In this document: piece after piece, positions 19,553 through 28,237 of the stretch
Position numbering within the stretch: the first letter of the stretch is position 1
How the letters are laid out: each line of letters opens with the position of its first letter
DNA from: Thiocapsa bogorovii
Lineage (GTDB): Bacteria; Pseudomonadota; Gammaproteobacteria; Chromatiales; Chromatiaceae
Direction: 5' to 3'
Assembly: GCF_021228795.1 (NCBI RefSeq)
Contig: NZ_CP089309.1
Span: 3,965,501 to 4,029,500, forward strand
Length of the DNA stretch: 64,000 nt
The notes under the pieces: model-generated
The model's database searches: none
What the model was told of the DNA's origin: nothing
What the model saw: only the letters and a program-made list of their open reading frames with translations
Made by a program: the position numbers and the translations under genes

Positions 19553-19692
19553 TATCTATTTGACCGGGAGGGGGAAGCGCGGACGGCGGGTGCGCTGGTT
19601 GGCACCGATCGCGGTGAACTTGGCGGATCCGGATGGATTGGGGGCGACCGTGCGGCCGGTGCATGGGGCGAAGAACTGACCCGCCCGAGGGG

Positions 19693-20157
19693 CTATGGCC
19701 AGGGTACCGGCGAAAGCCCTTGCGGTAGGTAGAGCGGGTGGCCCGGGTGGCCGTCCTTCGTCGGTCTCAGGCAGTGCAGCCGCGGCAGCATCGTGACCAC
19801 GGCATCGCCGCGTCCCCGAAAGACGCCGTGAACGCCCCATGCGGCTACGATGATCGGGGCATGATTCGCCACCTCGCGCAGCCAGGCATCGTTGTCCGGT
19901 CCCACCGGGTCGTCCGCGGCCATCAGATCGGCTGGTTTCGTCGCGCGGTACGCGAATAGATTGGTCATGCAGAGTCCCGCATAGCCCCAGTCGCGCGCAA
20001 AGGCGATGCAGCGCCGGATGGTCGGGTCATCCCGGTCCGCGTCGGCAGTGCTGGGGTTCAGCGCCACGATCAGTGCCTCGCCTCCGGGACCGCCCCAATG
20101 CCGCCACAGGGCGTAGCGGTAACGCCCGCAGGGGCTGATGACGGCAGATCCCTTCAT
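19693..20157 (-). CDS. DUF1643 domain protein
   Basis: 154 residues from the ATG at 20157, which has GGAGG about ten bases upstream; the frame is open for another 21 codons but without a better start. The sequence (ISPCGRYRYALWRHW, LIVALNPSTADADRDDPTIR, NLFAYRATKPADL, GPDNDAWL, VAAWGVHGVFRGR) is the standard DUF1643 pattern over its full length. Function is unknown; these proteins are scattered across bacteria and phages. It lies head-on to the AcrVA2-like remnant. Confidence 0.92.
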   Translation of the reverse strand: MKGSAVISPCGRYRYALWRHWGGPGGEALIVALNPSTADADRDDPTIRRCIAFARDWGYAGLCMTNLFAYRATKPADLMAADDPVGPDNDAWLREVANHAPIIVAAWGVHGVFRGRGDAVVTMLPRLHCLRPTKDGHPGHPLYLPQGLSPVPWP

Positions 20158-20415
20158 CGCATCATTCCTCCGGAACGAGATGCCGCCGGTGGTCGCCCGG
20201 TTCATGCTGGGCGAGCCCATTCGACTATCCTAGTCCGTGCCCGTCGTAACGTGCATCGCTTCGCACTCCGACCGGCCGGCAGCCACAGTGGGCGCCTCAC
20301 TCGTAACGCGCCCGGCGACCGGGCCGGCTCGTTGGACGAACGCCGGGGCGGATAACCTGAGTCGGGGGACGATGCAATCGCTTCGTCGAACTTGGATCTT
20401 CCGGGATTGTTGCCG

Positions 20416-21141
20416 ATGTTACCGAAACCGACCACCGCATCCACCGGAGCCGACCGCCGAAGCGGCTTTCCGGTACGTCTGCGCGTTGGCGTCGCACTGG
20501 GCGTGCTTCTGCTCGCTGCGCTCTGGTGGGCTTTCGGCGCGAACATCGACGGCTCGCTCACGGACTGGACAGCGCTGTTCCTCGATCGGATGGCGCAAAT
20601 CCCGCCCTGGGTATACCTGATCAGCTTCGTGGTCCTTCCCGCCTTCGGCGTGCCCATCCTCGCCTACTATCTGACGATCGGGGTCGTGATCGACGGCTTG
20701 GGCTGGACGCTGCTCGCGGCCTGGACCTGTATGGCCGCAAACATGGCCTTGTCCTATGTGCTCGCGCGGGGTCTCCATGGCCCGCTGAACGGCTTGGCGA
20801 CGCGCCGCGGCTACCGGATCTCGGGCCTTCGACCCGGCGATGAATGGAAGGTCATCCTCATGGTCCGGGCGTCCCCGCTGCCTTGGATGATGCAGAATTA
20901 TCTGCTCACCCTCGGCGGTGCGCGCTTCCGCCCGTACCTGCTGGTCGGAATCCCGGTGCAGGCGTTGGTCGGCCTGGGCGTGATTCTGCTCGGCGACGCC
21001 ATCCTCTCGGGCGATCTGCGGTGGGCGCCGATCGGGCTCTTCCTGGTTGCTGCCGTTTGGGTGGGCCTTCGGGTCATTCGTATTCGCGGCGGCTCGGCGC
21101 CGCCGTTGCGGGTATCGCCGCCGCCGATTCCGGGCGATTGA
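20416..21141 (+). CDS. VTT/DedA-type (TVP38-like) inner-membrane protein
   Basis: About 241 residues from the ATG at 20416; a TTG at 20392 would add eight residues. Five or six hydrophobic segments are visible, beginning at VALGVLLLAALWWAFG. The central block (VVLPAFGVPILAYYLTIGVV, YVLARGLHGPL, EWKVILMVRASPLPWMMQNY, LLTLGGARFRPYLLVGIP) is characteristic of the SNARE-associated/VTT superfamily, linked to lipid scrambling and membrane homeostasis. No strong ribosome site is visible. Confidence 0.85.
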   Translation: MLPKPTTASTGADRRSGFPVRLRVGVALGVLLLAALWWAFGANIDGSLTDWTALFLDRMAQIPPWVYLISFVVLPAFGVPILAYYLTIGVVIDGLGWTLLAAWTCMAANMALSYVLARGLHGPLNGLATRRGYRISGLRPGDEWKVILMVRASPLPWMMQNYLLTLGGARFRPYLLVGIPVQALVGLGVILLGDAILSGDLRWAPIGLFLVAAVWVGLRVIRIRGGSAPPLRVSPPPIPGD

Positions 21142-21356
21142 CCGAGGCAACCCTGGCACGGCGGGTAAGCGCCGTTAGGTCAAATCGCAGCGACAAGCCG
21201 ATCCGCCGACGGACGGCATGCGTCGCGCCGTCATCGGACGGTGATGTCCGACGACCTTTATCGGGGTCTGCAGCGCACGCGTCGACTGCGGTCACCCAAC
21301 CGTCAAATCCCGAGTCTATTGTTCCGGAACATCGCGAGTCGCCTTGGATTGTCACC

Positions 21357-21514
21357 GTGAACATCCGTCATGTCCTGCTTTCGATGATTCTTGCGTCGGG
21401 AATCGGATTCGGTGGACTGCCCGCCGCCGCTACTGAAGTCTGTACAACAACCTTCGGCGACCTCGGTCTGCCCTTGACCTATGCCGGGAACGCACCGACT
21501 GCGGCGCCCTTCAT
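21357..21514 (+). pseudogene. Secreted protein fragment truncated by IS1380
   Basis: Starts at a GTG (or the ATG at 21384) and encodes a signal peptide (HVLLSMILASGIGFGGLPAA) and about 25 mature residues (EVCTTTFGDLGLPLTYAGNA). The IS1380 end at 21515 cuts it. No continuation is recognisable on the far side. Family unknown. Confidence 0.6.
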
Positions 21515-23202
21515 CCTAAAAAGAGCAGTTAAACCTTGCCTCGAGTGATCCAAGCCGCTGAAATATCGGCGCAAGGAGGTCCCCATGAGCAACCCGATCC
21601 CTCACCCGCAGGGTGAACCCGAAACCACCGCATTGGTACCGCATGCCGGCCCGGTTGCGGTGGACACGTTTGGCGGGCGCGTCCACGTCGAGTGGGATGC
21701 GCAGGCGGCGGTCACCCCGCTGGGGCAGCTGCCGTTCTTCACCGAGTTTTTGCGCCTGGGCGGGCGCTTCGATGCCTGGGTCGAGAGCTGCCCGCTGAAG
21801 CTGACCAGCCCGAACGCCCCGAGCACGCGCGACGTTCTCGGTACCGCCATCCTGGCGGTGCTGTCCGGGCATCAGCGCGATGCCCACATCAGTGCCCTGC
21901 GCGGCGACACCATCAACGCCGCCCTGCTGGGCATGGAGGCGGTGGTGAGCGAGGACTCGGTGCGCCGCAACCTCGGCAAGCTCGATGAAGCCGACGGGGT
22001 GGCCTGGTTGCAGAACCATCTGGACGCCTGCGTGGCCCCGGTGCCGGGCGTGCCCTGGATTCTCGATACCGACGTGACGGTCAAGCCGCTCTACGGGCAT
22101 CAAGAGGGTGCGCTCAAGGGCTACAACCCGCACAAGCCGGGGCGCCCTTCGCACACCTACCACACCTATTTCGTCGCCGGTCTGCGTCTGATCCTGGACG
22201 TGGAGGTGCTGGACGGCAACCAAACCGCGTCCAAGTACAGCGCGCCGGGGCTATGGGAGTTGCTCGCGCGCCTGCCGCGGGCGCACTGGCCGCTGTGCAT
22301 TCGCGGCGACCGCGATTGGGGCACCCAAGCCAACATGGCACGGGCCGAGCAGGAGGGGATCCCGTATCTGTTCAAGCTGCGCATGACCTCCAAGGTCAAA
22401 CACACCGTCGAGCGCCTGATGCGCGACGCCGAGTGGCGCGATGCCGGTCAAGGCTGGCAGGGGGCCGAGACGACCCTGCGTCTGTCGGGCTGGAGCCGTG
22501 CCCGGCGCGCCGTCGTGCTGCGCCGGCGCATCAAGGCCGACCTGGCCGTCGTCGATCAGAGCGATCCCGAGCAGCTGCGCCTGAGCTTCGCCGAGCTCAC
22601 CGACGAGACGATCGTCTACGAGTACGCCGTGCTGGTGACCTCGCTGCCCCATGAGATCCTGAGCGTGGCGCAACTCTATCGCGATCGCGCCGACGCGGAG
22701 AATCCCTTCGACGAGCTCAAGAACCATTGGGGCTGGGGCGGCTTCACCACCCGCGACATCAAGCGCTGCCGCTTCATGGCGCGCATCACCGCCTTGACCT
22801 ACAACTGGTGGAGCCTGTTCGTGCGCCTGGCCGACCCGACTCGGCACACCGAGGCGATCACCAGCCGCCCGCTGCTGCTCAGCGCACCGGCACGACTGAC
22901 CCGTCACGGCGGGCAGACCCGCCTGACCATCAGCCATCCCCACGCCGAGGCGGCGTGGGTGGAGGCGACCTGCCGCGAGATCGCGGCCTTCTTCAACACG
23001 CTGCGCCGAACTGCGGAGCAGTTGAGTCCCCTGCAACGCTGGTACCGGATGCTCTCGCGGGCGCTGGTGAAGTACCTCAACGGCCGCCAATTGCAGCCGC
23101 CGGCGGTGTTACCGGCCCCGGCGTAGCCGCCGAACCGCCGGTATGTGTACTCGCCCGCGGGCCGAAAACGCTCCGCGACGGGCGCTAACTGCTCTTTTTA
23201 GG
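21515..23202 (+). mobile_element. IS1380-type element, intact copy 2
   Basis: 1688 bp with perfect 17-bp ends CCTAAAAAGAGCAGTTA and its complement. Flanking pentamers are TTCAT (21510-21514) and TTGAT (23203-23207), which do not match perfectly. The flanking genes are unrelated, so a rearrangement may have followed insertion. Confidence 0.95.
21585..23126 (+). CDS. IS1380-family transposase
   Basis: 513 residues from an ATG preceded by CAAGGAGG. It belongs to the DDE group 1/IS1380 transposases: DTDVTVKPLYGHQEGALKGY carries the first acidic residue, CIRGDRDWGTQANMA the second, and YRDRADAENPFDELKNHWGW with E in the C-terminal block the third. Complete and apparently functional, so it could also act on the disrupted copy at 5130-8595. 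Confidence 0.95.
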   Translation: MSNPIPHPQGEPETTALVPHAGPVAVDTFGGRVHVEWDAQAAVTPLGQLPFFTEFLRLGGRFDAWVESCPLKLTSPNAPSTRDVLGTAILAVLSGHQRDAHISALRGDTINAALLGMEAVVSEDSVRRNLGKLDEADGVAWLQNHLDACVAPVPGVPWILDTDVTVKPLYGHQEGALKGYNPHKPGRPSHTYHTYFVAGLRLILDVEVLDGNQTASKYSAPGLWELLARLPRAHWPLCIRGDRDWGTQANMARAEQEGIPYLFKLRMTSKVKHTVERLMRDAEWRDAGQGWQGAETTLRLSGWSRARRAVVLRRRIKADLAVVDQSDPEQLRLSFAELTDETIVYEYAVLVTSLPHEILSVAQLYRDRADAENPFDELKNHWGWGGFTTRDIKRCRFMARITALTYNWWSLFVRLADPTRHTEAITSRPLLLSAPARLTRHGGQTRLTISHPHAEAAWVEATCREIAAFFNTLRRTAEQLSPLQRWYRMLSRALVKYLNGRQLQPPAVLPAPA

Positions 23203-23597
23203 TTGATGCGATGCAACGCGCTGTGCACGTAATGCACGCGCCGTCGCACCCAGCGCAACGCCCCGGGCAGCTCGATGTCCAGACGGTGCTGCGTGCACAG
23301 CGCTTCCAGGCTCGGGGCCTGCTCGGCCGCACGCACCACCGCCTCGACCCGGGCGAGCGTGCCCGAGAGGCGCGCGGCCAGACAGTCGGGGAGCAGGCTG
23401 AAGGTGCGATGCCCCTCGGGACAGTACCAGCGCGCCACGCGCGTGCCGGGCGGGGAGACGTGTGCATAGGTCCCGTGCCGAGCGAAGTGACACCCGCCGT
23501 GCGGATGCAGCGGACAGCACGGAAGACTTGCATCCAACCAGGCGCGCTGGATAACGTAGTCCGCGCCGGTGAGATGACACTCGAAGCGTAGTTGCAC
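23203..23597 (-). pseudogene. IS-associated zinc-binding protein, C-terminus lost to IS1380
   Basis: The GTG at 23597 begins MQLRFECHLTGADYVIQRAW, followed by cysteine/histidine pairs (CCPLHPHGGCHFARHGTY, ARWYCPEGHRTFSLLPDCLA). I have seen this pattern as a small orphan gene beside insertion sequences, but its name is not certain. After about 131 residues the frame runs into the IS1380 end, so the native C-terminus is missing. Confidence 0.65.
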
Positions 23598-23699
23598 CGG
23601 CCACCGGCCCGCACGGTTGCACCCGTGGCGGGCCTTCTGATTTGGAGGAGGGTGATGCGATTGTGCCGGGGCGAGCGCAAGAGTGCACGCCGGTGAAGC

Positions 23700-24010
23700 G
23701 TGCGGGACATCCGCGCTCCGCGCTTATCGCATTGCCTCACCGGAAAACGACTTCACCGGTGGAATAGTCCCTGCAAAAATGGCCGGTGGTTTGCGGATCA
23801 GGATGGGAAACAACAGCGGGTGCGCACGCAATTGCGTCGCCGCCACAAACTCCGGAGCCGTGCGCAAGGATATGCGCGGTTTTCCAATGCGCATTTGTAC
23901 GACCATGTTGGACTGTTCAAGGTCCCCACCACCGCAGGCTGGACATCGGCGCATGCCTCGGCGTGAAGCACATCGGAAAGCCGTGTACGGGAGAACCGTA
24001 TGCACGGTTG
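23700..24010 (+). pseudogene. 3' remnant of a group II intron (maturase tail plus domain V)
   Basis: 23770-23966 encodes GRWFADQDGKQQRVRTQLRR, then RHKLRSRAQGYARFSNAHLY and VGLFKVPTTAGW, resembling the end of a group II intron maturase. It is followed by the hairpin AAAGCCGTGTACGG / CCGTATGCACGGTT (about 23977-24009), a domain-V-like structure. The upstream part of this intron is absent. Confidence 0.6.
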
Positions 24011-24723
24011 TGTATCCAGCTAAGGCTGGCGTTTTCAGCAGGAGACAGTCCTGCCGGGGTAACAGTCAGGAGCCCCGTAGCTTGGATCGCAGGGTGGCGG
24101 GAGACCAAGACTCTGAAGCCGATCGACAGCACCTTCCTTGGGGAGGTGGCGAGTCACCAGGCCGTAACACCAGTGAACGCAATGATGGCCTCGACAATGC
24201 GTAGCTCCGAAGGCCGAGCCTGCAACCGTGGGGCGAAGGCAGCATGGCGGATCGAAATCTGATCGAGACGATCCGAGCACTTCGGCGGGGTGAGTAGCGA
24301 CGGCATGGTGGCAAGGACACGCTAAGCAACTGGAGAAGCCCGTCTCGCCCCGGGGCGAAATCCCCGGAGCAAGGAAGATCCTATAACCGGCGACACCGGG
24401 AAGTGGATCGAAGGCGAGCAGGTGGCGGATGGGCGTGTAGTAGCGTTGAAGCGGGGTAATGCCCGTGGAGCGAAGACGCCCTACTGTTGGCAATCCTTCA
24501 ACAAGAGGGGAGGCAGGGGCGAGATGACAAAGACGCCCATTGATCTGCAAGACCTGAGGAAGAGGATCTACATCAAGGCGAAGGCCGAACCGGCCTGGCG
24601 CTTCTGGGGACTCTACGTCCATGTGTGCAAAGAGGAGACCCTGCGCGCGGCCTATGCGATGGCGAAAGCGAACAACGGTGCACCCGGCAGTGACGGGGCA
24701 CTCGGCGATGAAGGCCCAGTGTC
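24010..24723 (+). mobile_element. 5' portion of a group II intron, truncated by the RIT element
   Basis: This 0.5-kb structured leader has many inverted repeats and the run AGCAACTGGAGAAGCCCGTC, which I recall from bacterial group II introns. It is followed by a maturase start. The intron probably begins near GTGTATCC at 24010, immediately after the domain V of the preceding remnant. It is cut at the RIT boundary. Confidence 0.65.
24524..24723 (+). pseudogene. Group II intron reverse transcriptase, N-terminal fragment
   Basis: The ATG at 24524 follows GAGGGGAGGCAGGGGCGAG. The product MTKTPIDLQDLRKRIYIKAK, EPAWRFWGLYVHVCKEETL and KANNGAPGSDGA is the standard N-terminus of this maturase class, including RT block 0. 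It ends after about 66 codons where the RIT inverted repeat begins. Confidence 0.85.
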
Positions 24724-24811
24724 GACCCCTACGTAAAGGTGCCAACTATGTAAAGCTGGCCTGCTGGCTCCTGCAATACCGGGCGTCGGAGCCAGCAGCT
24801 TCTTTACATAG

Positions 24812-25129
24812 TTACAGCGTTTCAAGGAATGCTCGCAATGCGTCGGGCGGGCGATAGCGGGGGAGCGCTGCACGAGGTTCGTCGAGTCGCGCGAGCGCCT
24901 GTTCCTTCATCGTCAGATCCGCTTCCACATACCGATGTGTGGTCGTGGCGCTTTCGTGGCCCATCCAAAGCGCGATGACGCTGAAGGCCACACCGGATTG
25001 CAGCATATGCATAGCCGTTGAGTGACGAATCGTGTGCGGAGAAACATGCCGTTTCGCGAGGGAGGGATGCGCTTGGGAGGCACGGGTCACGGCGATAGCG
25101 AATCGTTGGTTGACGTTTTGGCGTGTCAT
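24812..25129 (-). pseudogene. Third RIT tyrosine recombinase, C-terminal remnant
   Basis: 105 residues carry only the catalytic end of a phage-type integrase: HVSPHTIRHSTAMHML (H-x-x-R), ALWMGHESATTTHRYVEADL (second H and the nucleophilic Y). The N-terminal and first-arginine regions are missing, and it starts 10 bp after the truncated second recombinase. A deletion spanning the two genes explains this. Confidence 0.8.
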
Positions 25130-25139
25130 GGCGCGACCG

Positions 25140-25700
25140 TCACGATTGGGTGCTCGGATGCAGCGGCACTTGCCGGGACTTGGCGAATTTGGTCCGCCGG
25201 ACCGTCAGCAGACCGGCGCGCAGGTCGACATCCGCATCAAGCAGATGCAGTGCCTCGGAGACTCGCAGACCGGTTGCCGCCAGCAAGCCGAAGAGGGTCT
25301 CATAGGTGGCGCCGCGCAATGGCGGCTGGAGATGACCGGCTGCGACCAGTAGGTCGGCGATCTCTTGCTCGGCGTAGATGTGGGGCGTCAGCCGCCGATC
25401 GATGTTGCCGAAGACGCTGTCATCCGGCACCTCGGTGCCCGGCTCGAACTGTTGCATCCATCGGGCAAAGGGACGCAGGATCTTCAGTCGTCGGGCCCAG
25501 GTCATCGGGTTGTCGCTGCCATTGTTCGGGCGGCGTGCCCACGCGGCCATGACCTCGACGGTGAGCGGCCCTTGTGTTTCCAGGCCATCGATGTAACGAG
25601 CAAGGCTCCCGAGGGCATACCCCATCGAGCGCGAGTCAAACCCGAGCCGCTGGCGTTCGGCCAGGAATTGCGCGACGTACGTTTGCATGGCGGTCTTCAT
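25140..25700 (-). pseudogene. Second RIT tyrosine recombinase, C-terminus lost
   Basis: About 186 residues from the ATG at 25700, which overlaps the stop of the first recombinase. It has a SAM-like core-binding domain (MQTYVAQFLAERQRLGFDSR) and the start of the catalytic domain with the first arginine (GLLAATGLRVSEALHLLDAD). It stops at a TGA after PLHPSTQS, lacking the H-x-x-R...Y part. Confidence 0.8.
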
Positions 25701-26949
25701 GCCGCACCTCCTGGCCATGGCAAAGCGACCGCGGTCAGATTCCGGCTGTCGAGCTTGGCGTAGATCAGCGTGGTATTGAGCGAACGATGACGTAGGACAT
25801 CGGCCACCTCCTTGAGCGAGCTGCCGCTTGCCAGCAGGCGACTGGCCATGGTGTGGCGCAGCAGGTGCGCGCGTGTGTAGGGCAAACCGGCACGGGCATA
25901 GGCTTGGCGAATGGTCTTGCGCACGCAGTCGGCACCGAGCGGGCGGTCACTCGGGGCGACACGGCGAACGAAGACCGCCCGACTGGCGCTCCGCGGGCGT
26001 TCGTGCAGGAGGTAATCGACGATGGCGCGTCCCGTGGTCGGCGGCAACGGCAAGCTGTCTTCACGGCGACTCTTGGTCCGGCGCAAGGTGATCGTACCGG
26101 CTTGCCAGTCGATATCGTCGGGGCCAAGGTTGGCGATCTCCCCGCTGCGCAGGCCTAGATCGAGGGCGCAGCGCACCATGGCGGCAGCGCGCCGCGCCGA
26201 CGGCCCCTCCCAACCGAGCGAATCCACCAGGCGCTGGACTTCGGCATCGTTCAGACCCTTCGGCAGCGCGGCCAACTGCCAGTTGGCCGATAGGGCAGCA
26301 CCCCGAGCAGCGCATGCACCCGATCACCACAGGTGGCGCGGAAGCGGAAGTAGCCGCGCAACGCCGAGATCAGCGTGGCGGCGCTCTCCGGAGTGGTGTA
26401 AAGCTCGCTCTGGTTGGCGAGAAACCGACGCACGCGCTCGGGCGTGATGGCGTCGAACTCGATTGCCTGATCGCCGAATTGGTCGACGAGCAGACGACGG
26501 ACCGTGCGCAGATACTGGGCGCGCGTCTTTAGGGCGAGTCCCTGCACGCGATTCATGCGCTCGTCGAAGCGAAGCAGCTCCTCGTCCGCAGGCGTCGTCG
26601 GCACCATTCGCTCGGGGATCGCTCCCTCGGCGCGCAGAACGATCAAGAGGTGCCCGAGCGCGGCGCTCAGTTCCTCGCGTGTGCGAACCACCGGTGCAGC
26701 GCAATCGCACCGCGGCAGATGCCCGTCGAAAAACCCCGTGATCCGATCTTCATCGAGGGACTCGACCCGCAGTCGGCACCGGTCCATCCACCGTCCGAAG
26801 TGGGCCAGGCAGCGGAGATAGGTCGCAGTGGTTTGAGAGGCGTAGTCGCGCGCGTCGAGGTAGCGCGCGAAGGCGTCTACGTAAGGTGCCAGCGGGCTGC
26901 GACGCAGCTGGCGGAGTGATCGTTCGGGAAGTCGGCGTGTAGGACTCAT
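25697..26949 (-). pseudogene. First RIT tyrosine recombinase, one frameshift
   Basis: The ATG at 26949 (AGGAG upstream) starts MSPTRRLPERSLRQLRRSPL with a core-binding domain. Near 26285 the frame shifts by one base: VHALLGVLPYRP should continue as SANWQLAALPKGLNDAEVQR in the next frame. The catalytic domain is complete after the shift (R in DLGLRSGEIANLG, HLLRHTMAS, LRHRSLNTTLIYAK). A single indel therefore inactivates an otherwise full-length gene. Confidence 0.85.
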
Positions 26950-27100
26950 CGCGGTCTCCTGAAGTGGCTGGAGCCTCTCAGTAAACCGCAAAACTATGTA
27001 AAGCTCGCTCTTCGCTAAATCCAAGAAAACCGGTAAAAACAGAGGCTTGCGAGTACGTCCGTGCCACGCTTTACATAGTTGGCAACTTTACATAGGGGTC

Positions 27101-27837
27101 CGGAACGGCCCTTCGGGTGTGCTCGTTCCTTGGGTCGGTGTAAAAAATCCTGACACCGTATATAAGTAAACGATGTAGGTCTGCAGTGGGTCGAGACCGG
27201 ACCTTTCCGCCGCCTCTCGTCCGGTGCCGCAGTACGGAAAGTTCGGCGGAAGTCGGGTGAGCGAATCTTAGAAATCCATGACGAGATAATGTTGTAAACA
27301 CCACCCCCGCCAGCCCAAGCAATCACCATGCCCGACCCAATTTATCGGAGCAACCTATTAAGCACGCAATTTGCTTAATTTTCATTACACTGTTTTAGAA
27401 TCCCTTATTTCTGAAGGCATATTCCGCGCCCGATAGACCCTGACTATAAATCGACCCGGCCACTGCATCGGGGTCGCGAGGCGAGGCGTCTTTTTTAGGG
27501 TTCCAGCCGGCCACAATCCCGGCCACTTCGAGGCCCGCCTTTTTTTTAGCCTCGCGGCGCTAACTTAGGCGCTGACTTTTTTAGAACGACGGGCGGCAAC
27601 ATGCGCGGGCGCGGATGCAGATCCTGGTGACCGGCGAGGGGTAGATCTGGGGTATTGATCGAGCAGGATACGGACCCGCAGAGCGGCGCAGTCATGCCCG
27701 AAACTGCGCCGTTTTCGGTCGCCACCAGACCCGGCGAGCAGGCCGGGCGCTGGGCGATAATACGGAAAAGGTACGGAAGGCTAGTGCGGTAACTGGCTTG
27801 ATTCGGTGAAAACCTACTCTAAATCAACGCCTTAAAG
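27101..27837. other. Long non-coding stretch at the island edge
   Basis: No convincing gene. An A+T-rich part lies at about 27345-27440. Three T-tracts flanked by C and AG occur at 27490-27498, 27539-27549 and 27576-27584. On the minus strand they read CTAAAAAA followed by G-rich sequence, loosely like the IS1380 end CCTAAAAAGAGC. A hairpin with a T-run lies at 27684. Confidence 0.5.
27684..27715 (+). terminator. Rho-independent terminator-like hairpin
   Basis: The stem CGGCGCAGT / ACTGCGCCG encloses a 10-base loop and is followed by TTTT. No gene lies immediately upstream, so it may be a leftover from the disrupted region. Confidence 0.5.
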
Positions 27838-27913
27838 TGGCGTCCCCACGGGGGTTCGAACCCCGGTTACCGCCGTGAAAGGGCGGTGTCCTAGGCCACT
27901 AGACGATGGGGAC
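27838..27913 (-). tRNA. tRNA-Glu (anticodon TTC)
   Basis: The minus strand reads GTCCCCATCGTCTAG, anticodon loop CTTTCAC, T-loop GGTTCGAACC and acceptor end GGGGACGCCA with encoded CCA. Its 3' end faces the mobile region, a common arrangement where integrases use tRNA genes as attachment sites. Confidence 0.96.
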
Positions 27914-27969
27914 GGTGACCGTTTTCGAAGATCCGACGGTGATCATGGTGTCGGATCCTTTTGATGGAT

Positions 27970-28045
27970 TGGTGGAGCCAGGCGGGATCGAACCGCCGAC
28001 CTCAACACTGCCAGTGTTGCGCTCTCCCAGCTGAGCTATGGCCCC
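27970..28045 (-). tRNA. tRNA-Ala (anticodon GGC)
   Basis: The minus strand reads GGGGCCATAGCTCAGCTGGG, anticodon loop CTGGCAG, T-arm GCGGTTCGATCCCGC and acceptor end GGCTCCACCA with encoded CCA. It lies 56 bp upstream of tRNA-Glu on the same strand and is probably co-transcribed. Confidence 0.96.
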
Positions 28046-28237
28046 GATGTCGTCGAGACGCGGAATATTACCGGCGGACTTTTCGTTTGTCCAGACCGGT
28101 TTTCATGCTTTGTTGCGGGCGGCGCGACCCAATATGCTGGGCGACTCGGTATGAGCCCGCATGCGCGCTTGTGTGGGGCGCGCCGCCGGTGCATCGTATG
28201 GCCGCTTTCGACATCTATCCTCACGGAGCCTCAATCT

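Larger units (their letters stand above)
16802..19679 (+). pseudogene. AcrVA2-like (anti-CRISPR family) gene, 5'-truncated and split by two IS1595-type elements
   Basis: The open frame 16802-17438 contains LFHLPEWCVYVET, LHGFWAHLDYEV, VGVRLGAALRQ and RPHIRRAHWHIY. From memory these match the order and wording of AcrVA2 of Moraxella (LPDWCVYVD, KGFWAIYD, IGERLGGEVRR, RPHIRRGHWHGYW). Removing 17439-19560 (both IS copies plus the extra target duplications) restores the frame: HIYLTGRGKRGRRVRWLAPI, then AVNL and a TGA at 19677-19679, matching the AcrVA2 tail (VRWQPAVFVN). About 251 codons remain. Roughly 70-95 N-terminal residues are missing at the IS66 junction. AcrVA2 proteins block Cas12a; activity here cannot be expected from the broken copy. 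Confidence 0.75.
24724..27100 (-). mobile_element. RIT-like element (recombinases in trio), decayed
   Basis: 33-bp terminal inverted repeats (24724-24756 and 27068-27100) match at 31 of 33 positions. Each contains two copies of the core TATGTAAAG, and further inward-facing copies lie near 24800 and 27000. Three tyrosine-recombinase genes in one direction between such repeats define RIT elements. Here the first gene is frameshifted and the second and third have lost sequence at their junction. Confidence 0.8.
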
